NCBI GenBank assembly: GCA_018715465.1
Contig: DVLN01000046.1
Coordinates: 1 to 12,087, forward strand
Direction of reading: 5' to 3'
Source: Candidatus Faecivivens stercorigallinarum
GTDB lineage: Bacteria; Bacillota; Clostridia; Oscillospirales; Ruminococcaceae
Length of the DNA stretch: 12,087 nt
Positions 1 through 5,638 of the stretch are shown here, piece by piece (the stretch's first letter is position 1; each line of letters opens with the position of its first letter). A model generated the notes under the pieces. That model was given only the letters and a program-made list of their open reading frames with translations. It made no database searches and was not told where the DNA came from. The translations under genes were made by a program, and so were the position numbers.

Positions 1-1
1 G

Positions 2-30
2 GAGACAAATGATTTTTTTTATGTTATAAT
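2..30 (+). promoter_or_regulatory. Promoter of the SARP-type regulator gene
   Basis: A perfect -10 hexamer TATAAT lies at 25-30, preceded by TG at 22-23, which makes it an extended -10. GAGACA at 2-7 matches four of six bases of the -35 consensus, with a 17-base spacer. The predicted transcript would start near base 37 and have a leader of about 57 bases. Assignment is by consensus match only. Confidence 0.7.
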
Positions 31-79
31 TAATTTAAAGAAAAATAACTGTTTTCCATAAGTTTAAATTTTGTGTGGG

Positions 80-89
80 AAAGGAAGGG
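80..89 (+). promoter_or_regulatory. Ribosome binding site that fixes the ATG start at 94
   Basis: The purine run AAAGGAAGGG ends five bases before ATG 94. A GTG at 73 is in frame upstream, but using it would place this Shine-Dalgarno site inside the coding region, so ATG 94 is preferred. Confidence 0.75.
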
Positions 90-93
90 TCGT

Positions 94-1338
94 ATGGAAC
101 ATATCCGAATTCAGACTTTCGGAAAGTTCGAAATTACATTTAATGGGGAAGTGTACCGTCTGGAGAAAAGTCAGTCCACCAAGACTGCCCACCTTTTGCA
201 GTTCCTGACGGTGAATCAGGGCAAATCATTTGAAAAAAGCGCACTGGTAGATATCTTGTATGAAGACGGTGAAGTAAGCGACCCATTGAACAACCTTAAA
301 GTCAACATCTTCCGCCTGCGGCAGATGCTGGAAAGATCCGGTCTGCCGGGGGATAAGTTTATCCTCCACCGCAAGGGCTGTTACAGCTGGAACCCCGAGA
401 TCACGCTGAATCTGGATGTGGACGAGTTCAGACGGCTGCTGGACCACGCGGCCCGTACCGATCTGCCGCGTGAAGACCGGATCGCTCTGATGACGGCGGC
501 ACTGGATCTTTACCAGGGTGAGTTTTTGCCTGGTCTGCGGGGAGAAAGATGGGCCGAAGTTATCGACACCGACTGCCGGCAGCGGTATCTGGATGCGGTC
601 GAATTTGTCGACAGCTATTGCTGTGAGTCGGACAATTTCGAGCTGGAGGATCGCATTCTGCGGCAAGCGGTTTCCTTTTTCCCATATGAGGAGAAGGTTC
701 GCGCGATGCAGCTGAGAAGCCTGATCAACCGTAAGATGTATCGGGAAGCAATGGCGCTGTATGAAGAGGTCACCACCCGGATGATGGATGATCTGGGAAT
801 TGTGCCGTCGGACGAGCTGTCCCGGCTGCATCAGATTCTGGTCAGCGAGATCGACATGCCGATCACCAATTTCTCGGATATTCGGGCGGATATGGAAGAT
901 CATGACGCGAGCGCAGGGGCGTATAATTGCAGTTATGTTGCGTTTATTGATACTGCGCGGCTGATTTCCCGGTATGTACAGCGCAACGGCCAGTCGGCGT
1001 TTCTGGCGCTGTGCACGCTGGTGGATTCCCATGGTGCGCCGCTGGCGGCAGGCGGCAGGCTACAGGACGCAGCCGCAGCCGCCAACCGTGCGGTCAAGGA
1101 ATCGCTTCGGCGGGGAGATCTGTACACCCGCTATGGACCATGTCAATTTCTGATGCTGCTGATCGGGATTAACCGCGAGAACTGCCAGATCGTAGCCAAG
1201 CGGATTGAAGATAAATTCTCCAGAAGCCCTGCTTCACGCGGCGTCTATTTCCACTGGGAGTTTGAGTCGACGGCGACGCTGCTCCCGGATGAACCGATGG
1301 TCACGGAAGAAGGACGGGGCGCCGAAGCATCGAATTAA
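94..1338 (+). CDS. SARP/BTAD-type transcriptional regulator with degenerate GGDEF-like C-terminus
   Basis: Predicted cytoplasmic DNA-binding regulator of 414 residues. Residues 1-100 look like the OmpR/PhoB-type winged helix of SARP proteins (start IRIQTFGKFEI, later LKVNIFRLRQML and the wing around HRKGCYSW). Residues about 105-250 match a bacterial transcriptional activator (BTAD) helical repeat domain, ending in the typical DLGIVPSDEL stretch. The remaining part, about 265-390, resembles a GGDEF domain: an R..D...RYG pattern is followed by PCQF (349-352) where GGDEF would have catalytic residues, so no cyclase activity is expected. There is no membrane segment. The regulated genes are unknown. 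It is transcribed alone and converges on mazF, overlapping its stop codon. The HTH and BTAD assignments are firm; the GGDEF resemblance is my reading of the pattern. Confidence 0.85.
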   Translation: MEHIRIQTFGKFEITFNGEVYRLEKSQSTKTAHLLQFLTVNQGKSFEKSALVDILYEDGEVSDPLNNLKVNIFRLRQMLERSGLPGDKFILHRKGCYSWNPEITLNLDVDEFRRLLDHAARTDLPREDRIALMTAALDLYQGEFLPGLRGERWAEVIDTDCRQRYLDAVEFVDSYCCESDNFELEDRILRQAVSFFPYEEKVRAMQLRSLINRKMYREAMALYEEVTTRMMDDLGIVPSDELSRLHQILVSEIDMPITNFSDIRADMEDHDASAGAYNCSYVAFIDTARLISRYVQRNGQSAFLALCTLVDSHGAPLAAGGRLQDAAAAANRAVKESLRRGDLYTRYGPCQFLMLLIGINRENCQIVAKRIEDKFSRSPASRGVYFHWEFESTATLLPDEPMVTEEGRGAEASN

Positions 1339-1715
1339 GTGAGATGGCGCCGGTCGACCAGCCCGAAGCTAATGGAAAGGGCACTGTTGATGCTGTTCAT
1401 CGTTTCGGGCGTAATTTCGCCCATTCTTTCCCGAAGACGTTTTTTGTCGATGGTGCGGACCTGTTCGAGAAGGACGGTCGAATCCTTTTGCAGGCCGCAG
1501 CTCTGTGCGGAAAGCTCGATATGGGTGGGGAGCTTTGCTTTATCCCGCTGACTGGTGATGGCAGCCGCGATCACAGTCGGGCTGTACCGGTTGCCGATAT
1601 CATTCTGGATAATGAGAACCGGCCGGACACCGCCCTGTTCTGAGCCGATGACCGGGGAAAGATCCGCGTAATAAATTTCACCCCGTTTTACGGGGATATT
1701 TGAATGATTTGACAC
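1335..1715 (-). CDS. mazF: MazF/PemK-family endoribonuclease toxin (EndoA-like)
   Basis: A 126-residue protein of usual MazF length, plus a short N-terminal extension. The sequence is very close to what I recall of Bacillus subtilis EndoA (NdoA): the core VKRGEIYYADLSPV, GSEQGGVRPVLIIQNDIGN, SPTVIAAAIT, KLPTHIEL and LLEQVRTIDKKRL is collinear. Arg31 and Thr54 align with the EndoA catalytic residues Arg25 and Thr48, so it should be an active mRNA-cleaving ribonuclease. EndoA cuts at UACAU; that specificity here is inference. Translation starts at GTG 1715, backed by a strong AAAGGAG site eight bases upstream. I find no MazE/EndoAI-type antitoxin gene next to it: trmL lies divergently upstream and the SARP gene converges downstream. 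The antitoxin is presumably elsewhere, or the gene acts alone. Confidence 0.93.
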   Translation of the reverse strand: MSNHSNIPVKRGEIYYADLSPVIGSEQGGVRPVLIIQNDIGNRYSPTVIAAAITSQRDKAKLPTHIELSAQSCGLQKDSTVLLEQVRTIDKKRLRERMGEITPETMNSINSALSISFGLVDRRHLT

Positions 1716-1723
1716 GCTTACCG

Positions 1724-1730
1724 CTCCTTT
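1724..1730 (-). promoter_or_regulatory. Ribosome binding site that fixes the GTG start of mazF
   Basis: Read on the minus strand, AAAGGAG lies eight bases before GTG 1715. No in-frame ATG with a comparable site is seen, so the GTG start is well supported. Confidence 0.75.
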
Positions 1731-1845
1731 CTTTTGTCATGCGTGTGTTGTATGGCGGGCAACCGCCTGAGGGCGGCTGATGGATGCCTGCTGGCTTTAG
1801 TATGCACGGCGGGGACAATTTTCATGCAGCCGCCGGGAAGCCGTA

Positions 1846-1854
1846 TGACATAAT
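1846..1854 (+). promoter_or_regulatory. Possible extended -10 element upstream of trmL
   Basis: TGACATAAT (TG at 1846-1847, CATAAT at 1849-1854) resembles an extended -10. No convincing -35 is seen at the right distance. It is the best promoter candidate in the 192 bases between the divergent mazF and trmL starts, which otherwise hold only a small CCGCC/GGCGG inverted repeat at 1763-1776. Confidence 0.3.
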
Positions 1855-1907
1855 ATGTAGCCCGGGCTTCGGGCGCGCGGGCGGGGGCAGGGAAGGCAGG
1901 CAAAAAC

Positions 1908-2408
1908 TTGAAGCTGAATATTGTACTGGTCGAACCGCAGATTCCCCAGAACACCGGCAACATTTCCCGTACCTGTGCGGTGACGGGGGCGGTGCTGCAT
2001 CTGGTGGGGCCGTTGGGGTTTTCGGTGGATGACGCGCATTTAAAGCGTGCCGGGCTGGATTACTGGGACAAGCTGGATGTCCGCCATTATGACGGGCTGG
2101 ACAGCTTTTTCGCTCAGAACCCGGACGGACCATTTTATTATTTTACAACCAAGGGCCGGCATATCCATTCGGATGTTGCCTATCCTGATGGTGCCTATCT
2201 GATCTTCGGCCGTGAGGACAGGGGACTCCCCGAGACGCTGCTCAAGGCCAACGAACCATCCTGTGTCCGGCTGCCGATGCGTCCTGCACTGCGCAGTCTC
2301 AATCTGTCCAATACCGTTGCAATCGCGGTATATGAAGTACTGCGGCAGTGGGGATACCCCGATATGGAGACACAGGGCCAGCTGCATCAGCTGCGCTGGG
2401 AAGACTGA
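1908..2408 (+). CDS. trmL: tRNA (cytidine(34)-2'-O)-methyltransferase TrmL
   Basis: A 166-residue SPOUT-class (trefoil-knot) methyltransferase, close to the usual 155-170 residues. TrmL uses S-adenosylmethionine to 2'-O-methylate the wobble nucleotide of leucine tRNAs in the cytoplasm. The family N-terminus (LNIVLVEPQIPQNTGNISRTC) is intact, as are the knot signatures LIFGREDRGLPE and LPMRPALRSLNLSNTVAIAVYE. Translation must start at TTG 1908 to include the conserved first strand; purine-rich GGAAGG (1891-1896) and GCAGG (1896-1900) lie upstream. The next gene, of the DegV family, follows after 27 bases with its own ribosome binding site, so the two are probably co-transcribed. No functional link between them is known to me. 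Confidence 0.92.
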   Translation: MKLNIVLVEPQIPQNTGNISRTCAVTGAVLHLVGPLGFSVDDAHLKRAGLDYWDKLDVRHYDGLDSFFAQNPDGPFYYFTTKGRHIHSDVAYPDGAYLIFGREDRGLPETLLKANEPSCVRLPMRPALRSLNLSNTVAIAVYEVLRQWGYPDMETQGQLHQLRWED

Positions 2409-2435
2409 ATTATTCTGAAATGGAGGTTTATTCCG

Positions 2436-3302
2436 ATGAACCATACACTGATTGTAACCGATTCCGCAAGCGACATCCTGCCGGAGCAGGAAAGCCGGTA
2501 CGGGATCAAGGTACTGCCGTTTTCGATTGTCGTGGACGGGAAGAGTTATGTTGAACGCAGGGACTTTACCCCGCCTGAATTTTACCAGATGATGCTGGAG
2601 GCGCATGCGCTGCCGACCCATTCGCAGGTCACGCCGATGGAATTTACGTCGGTTTACGAGCAGGCGGAGAAGGATGGATATGACAGTGTCATCTATATCA
2701 GCATCAACTCTCATGGCTCCGGGACCTTTAACAGTTCCTGTATTGCCAGGGACAGCTATCTGGAAGACCATCCCGGAAGCAAACTGAAGATCTTTTGTGT
2801 GGACGGGCTTTCCTATACCCTCGGCTACGGATATATGGTGGTTGAAGCGGCAAAGAAGGCGGAAAAAGGGGTCTCACCGGAAGAGATTGTCAGCTACTGT
2901 GAGGACTGGGCGAAAAAATCGACCATCTTTTTTACCCCGTTTTCGCTGGAATATGTCCGTAAGAGCGGACGGGTCAGCTGTGCCGCGGCTTTTGTCGGCG
3001 GGCTGATGGGGCTGAAACCGGTCATCACCTGGGTGGACGGCGAGTCGAAGACATTGGCCAAGCTCCGCGGGGAAAAGCTGGTGGTTCCAACCCTGGCAAA
3101 AATGGCGGCCGAGAAGATGGTCCCCAAGACCGATTACTGCGTGGTCTGCGGCCTGCGGCCTGAGATCGGGCAGCAGCTGGCAGCTGAGATGGAAAAGCTG
3201 GTCGGGTATCCGCCTGCCATGATCACCAACGCCGGCCCGGTCATCGCAATCAACGCCGGCCCTGATCTGGTGGCTGTCTGTATCCGCGACAAGAGCAAAT
3301 AA
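2436..3302 (+). CDS. DegV-family fatty-acid-binding protein (FakB-like)
   Basis: A 288-residue cytoplasmic protein of typical DegV length. DegV/FakB proteins hold a fatty acid for phosphorylation by a FakA kinase, feeding phospholipid synthesis. Visible signatures are TDSASDI at the N-terminus (8-14), Thr61 in the THSQVTP loop, the N91-S92...SGT segment that corresponds to the family's SSGLSGT loop, SLEYVRKSGRVS (170-181) and the C-terminal NAGP motif (273-276). Most FakB proteins I recall have His in the HxGPG motif near the C-terminus; here the position is Asn273, followed by AGPD. Other clostridial DegV paralogues may share this, so ligand and FakA partnership are uncertain. ATG 2436 has GGAGG (2422-2426) nine bases upstream. 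No fakA gene is in the window. Confidence 0.88.
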   Translation: MNHTLIVTDSASDILPEQESRYGIKVLPFSIVVDGKSYVERRDFTPPEFYQMMLEAHALPTHSQVTPMEFTSVYEQAEKDGYDSVIYISINSHGSGTFNSSCIARDSYLEDHPGSKLKIFCVDGLSYTLGYGYMVVEAAKKAEKGVSPEEIVSYCEDWAKKSTIFFTPFSLEYVRKSGRVSCAAAFVGGLMGLKPVITWVDGESKTLAKLRGEKLVVPTLAKMAAEKMVPKTDYCVVCGLRPEIGQQLAAEMEKLVGYPPAMITNAGPVIAINAGPDLVAVCIRDKSK

Positions 3303-3322
3303 GACGGAAGAGTTACCTGTTT

Positions 3323-3356
3323 TTCCTGAATTTTGGAGAAATCCGCAGGAATTTTT
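3323..3356 (+). terminator. Weak intrinsic terminator after the degV-family gene
   Basis: TTCCTG (3323-3328) pairs with CAGGAA (3346-3351), with an inner ATTT/AAAT pairing at 3330-3333 and 3339-3342, followed directly by TTTTT at 3352-3356. The stem is AT-rich and interrupted, so readthrough is likely. Confidence 0.5.
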
Positions 3357-3361
3357 GCGTA

Positions 3362-3390
3362 ACCTCTTGAAAAAAAACGGAAAAAGAGGT
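3362..3390. repeat. Inverted repeat framing the pgk promoter
   Basis: ACCTCTT (3362-3368) and AAGAGGT (3384-3390) are perfect 7-base inverted arms separated by 15 bases, so their centres are 22 bases apart, about two helical turns. The left arm overlaps the -35 and the right arm touches the -10. This geometry suits a dimeric repressor site. There is no following T-run, so it is not a terminator. Confidence 0.5.
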
Positions 3391-3395
3391 AAACT
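3367..3395 (+). promoter_or_regulatory. Promoter of the pgk-tpiA-gpmI cluster
   Basis: TTGAAA (3367-3372, five of six) and TAAACT (3390-3395, four of six) are 17 bases apart. The leader to pgk would be about 60 bases. The promoter lies inside the inverted repeat at 3362-3390. Confidence 0.6.
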
Positions 3396-3462
3396 ATCTA
3401 TAGGTTGTTATCTCTTAAACAATCGGTCCCTTTAAAATTTATTTCAGGAAGGAAGACTACCA

Positions 3463-4677
3463 ATGCCCTCTTACAACAAAGTAACGATCGACGATATCAA
3501 TGTCGCCGGCAAAAGAGTACTGGTTCGCTGCGACTTCAACGTGCCGCTGAAAAACGGTGTCATCACCGATGAAAACCGTATCAATGCCGCACTGCCCACC
3601 ATTCAGAAACTGATCAATGATGGCGGTAAGGTTATCCTCTGCTCTCACCTCGGCAAGCCGAAAAACGGCCCGGAAGAGAAATTCTCTCTGGCTCCTGTCG
3701 CTGCCCGTTTGAGCGAAAAGCTGGGCAAGCCTGTTGTTTTCGCTGCTGACCCTGAGGTCGTTGGCGAGAATGCCAAAAAGGCTGTTGCTGAGATGAAAGA
3801 CGGTGACGTCGTTCTGCTGGAAAACACCCGTTTCCGCAAGGAAGAAACCAAGAACCTCGAGCCCTTCTCTTCTGAGCTGGCTTCTCTGTGCGACGTTTAT
3901 GTCAACGACGCATTTGGTTCTGCTCACCGCGCACACTGCTCGACTGCTGGTGTCACCGATCATATCAAGGAAAACGCTGTCGGCTACCTGATGGGCAAGG
4001 AACTGACCTATCTGGGCAACGCTGTCAACGATCCGGTTCGTCCTTTTGTCACCATTCTGGGCGGCGCAAAGGTTGCGGACAAGCTGAATGTTATTGAGAA
4101 TCTGCTGCAGAAAGCGAATACGCTGATCATCGGCGGCGGTATGGCTTATACCTTCCTCAAGGCACAGGGCGTACCGGTCGGCAACTCGCTGGTTGACGAC
4201 ACCAAGCTGGATTACTGCAAGGATATGCTTGCAAAGGCTGAGGAAAAAGGCGTCAAGATCCTTCTGCCGGTCGACTCGGTCTGCGCGAAGGCTTTCCCTG
4301 ATCCGATCGACGCTGAGATCGAAACTGCTGTTTACACCAAGGAAACTGGTATTCCTGAAGGCTGGATGGGTCTGGATATCGGTCCTGCTACTGCTGAGAT
4401 GTACGCTGCTGAAGTTAAGTCCGCTAAGACTGTTGTCTGGAACGGACCGATGGGCGTATTTGAAAACCCGATCCTCGCAAAAGGCACCATCGCTGTTGCG
4501 AAGTCTCTGGCTGAGACCGACGCTACCACCATCATCGGCGGCGGCGACTCTGCGGCTGCTGTCAACACGCTGGGCTATGGCGACAAGATGACCCATATCT
4601 CCACCGGCGGCGGCGCTTCTCTGGAATTCCTGGAAGGCAAGGTTCTCCCCGGCATCGCCTGCATCAACGACAAATAA
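3463..4677 (+). CDS. pgk: Phosphoglycerate kinase
   Basis: A 404-residue cytoplasmic glycolytic enzyme that transfers the acyl phosphate of 1,3-bisphosphoglycerate to ADP, giving ATP and 3-phosphoglycerate. All family signatures are present: RCDFNVPL (22-29, substrate-binding Asp24 and Asn26), SHLGKPK, ENTRFRKEE, NDAFGSAHRAH, GGAKVADK, GGGMAYTFL, the hinge and nucleotide segments DIGP and WNGPMGVFE, GGGDSAAAV (359-367) and THISTGGGASLEFLEGK. The length is standard and nothing is missing. ATG 3463 follows AGGAAGGA (3446-3453) at nine bases. Codon use leans on GCT, CTG and GAA more than in neighbouring non-glycolytic genes, as expected for high expression. No gap gene precedes it, although gap commonly does in Firmicutes. 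Confidence 0.98.
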   Translation: MPSYNKVTIDDINVAGKRVLVRCDFNVPLKNGVITDENRINAALPTIQKLINDGGKVILCSHLGKPKNGPEEKFSLAPVAARLSEKLGKPVVFAADPEVVGENAKKAVAEMKDGDVVLLENTRFRKEETKNLEPFSSELASLCDVYVNDAFGSAHRAHCSTAGVTDHIKENAVGYLMGKELTYLGNAVNDPVRPFVTILGGAKVADKLNVIENLLQKANTLIIGGGMAYTFLKAQGVPVGNSLVDDTKLDYCKDMLAKAEEKGVKILLPVDSVCAKAFPDPIDAEIETAVYTKETGIPEGWMGLDIGPATAEMYAAEVKSAKTVVWNGPMGVFENPILAKGTIAVAKSLAETDATTIIGGGDSAAAVNTLGYGDKMTHISTGGGASLEFLEGKVLPGIACINDK

Positions 4678-4699
4678 TTTCTGTCAGACTGACAAAACA

Positions 4700-4740
4700 G
4701 GGCTTCCGTCCGCCGGCATGGCTGGCGGAGGCCCATTCTT
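4700..4740 (+). terminator. Terminator-like hairpin between pgk and tpiA
   Basis: An inner stem TCCGCCGGC (4709-4717) pairs with GCTGGCGGA (4721-4729) around a three-base loop, with an outer GGGC/GCCC pair (4700-4703, 4731-4734). A poor T-tract, ATTCTTTT, follows. It probably attenuates rather than stops transcription, or protects the 3' end of pgk mRNA, since no clear promoter for tpiA is seen in the remaining bases. Confidence 0.6.
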
Positions 4741-4768
4741 TTGAATATTACATCAGGAGGTCATTCCC

Positions 4769-5539
4769 ATGAACAAGGCAGTAAGAAAAGCTGTAATCGC
4801 CGGCAACTGGAAAATGAACAAAACCCGTCCCGAAGCCAAAGAGCTGATCGACGCAATCAAACCGCTGGTTGCAGACGCTGGCTGTGAAGTCATCTGCTGC
4901 GTACCTTTCACCAACCTGGAGACCGCTCTGGCAGCTACCGCTGGCAGCAACGTCAAAGTTGGCGCGGAGAACTGCCATTTTGAGAAATCCGGCGCGTTTA
5001 CCGGTGAAATCTCTGCTGATATGCTGGCGGAGATGGGCGTTGAATATGTCGTTCTGGGCCATTCTGAAAGAAGACAGTATTTCGGTGAGACCGATGAGAC
5101 GGTCAACAAGAGACTGAAAGCTGCTCTGGCTGCTGGTCTGAAACCCATCCTCTGCGTTGGCGAGATGCTGGCTGACCGTGAAAACGGCATCACCGCTGAG
5201 CTGGTTGCAATGCAGACCAAGATTGCGCTCAAAGGCGTATCTGCTGATGAGATGAAGAACATCATCATCGCTTACGAGCCCGTCTGGGCAATCGGCACCG
5301 GCAAGACCGCTACCGCTGAACAGGCAAACGAAGTCTGCGCACTGATCCGTGCGACGCTGGCTTCTCTGTACGGCGAGGCTGTCGCTGAGGCAACCACCAT
5401 TCAGTACGGCGGTTCTATGAACGCCAAGAATGCTGAAGAGCTGCTGGCTCAGCCGGATGTTGACGGCGGCCTGATCGGCGGTGCTTCGCTGAAGGCTCCC
5501 GATTTCGCGACGATTGTAAAAGCTGCCACCAACGGCTGA
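4769..5539 (+). CDS. tpiA: Triose-phosphate isomerase
   Basis: A 256-residue TIM-barrel enzyme that interconverts dihydroxyacetone phosphate and glyceraldehyde-3-phosphate in the cytoplasm. Catalytic residues are all visible: Asn13 and Lys15 in AGNWKMNKT, electrophile His98 in GHSERRQYFGE, and base Glu170 in AYEPVWAIGTGKTAT, which also contains the mobile lid. The phosphate-binding YGGSMN (213-218) and GLIGGASL loops are intact. Length is normal. ATG 4769 follows AGGAGG (4755-4760) at eight bases, the strongest ribosome binding site of the cluster. It sits 91 bases after pgk and 99 before gpmI, with a hairpin in each gap. Codon use is of the same highly expressed type as pgk. Confidence 0.98.
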   Translation: MNKAVRKAVIAGNWKMNKTRPEAKELIDAIKPLVADAGCEVICCVPFTNLETALAATAGSNVKVGAENCHFEKSGAFTGEISADMLAEMGVEYVVLGHSERRQYFGETDETVNKRLKAALAAGLKPILCVGEMLADRENGITAELVAMQTKIALKGVSADEMKNIIIAYEPVWAIGTGKTATAEQANEVCALIRATLASLYGEAVAEATTIQYGGSMNAKNAEELLAQPDVDGGLIGGASLKAPDFATIVKAATNG

Positions 5540-5554
5540 TTTTGTTTGTTGAAT

Positions 5555-5591
5555 GCGGGCGGCGCGGTAACAGCGCTGCCCGCTGGTTTTT
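5555..5591 (+). terminator. Intrinsic terminator after tpiA
   Basis: GCGGGC (5555-5560) pairs with GCCCGC (5578-5583), continued by a G-T pair and GCGC/GCGC (5562-5565, 5573-5576), around the loop GGTAACA. TTTTT follows at 5587-5591. This is a strong stem with a short T-tract in front of gpmI, so gpmI may depend on readthrough or an unseen promoter. Confidence 0.75.
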
Positions 5592-5638
5592 GCCGTGCGC
5601 ATTGCGCGAATTAACCATTCCCGAAAGGATGAAACTTC

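Noticed and set aside
73..93. An upstream GTG start for the SARP-type regulator
   Set aside because: It would put the strong Shine-Dalgarno run at 80-89 inside the gene and add seven residues ahead of the conserved N-terminus.
226..1032. A 268-residue minus-strand frame opposite the SARP-type regulator
   Set aside because: It is antisense to a gene with clear HTH and BTAD patterns, promoter and ribosome binding site, and shows no family features.
1718..1963. A minus-strand frame of 81 codons ending just before mazF, considered as a missing antitoxin
   Set aside because: It overlaps the start of trmL in antisense, has a composition rich in Pro, Ala and Arg with no MazE or ribbon-helix-helix pattern, and lacks a convincing start.
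3457..4596. A 379-residue open frame on the minus strand opposite pgk
   Set aside because: It is antisense to pgk, which is complete with all motifs, and resembles no known family.
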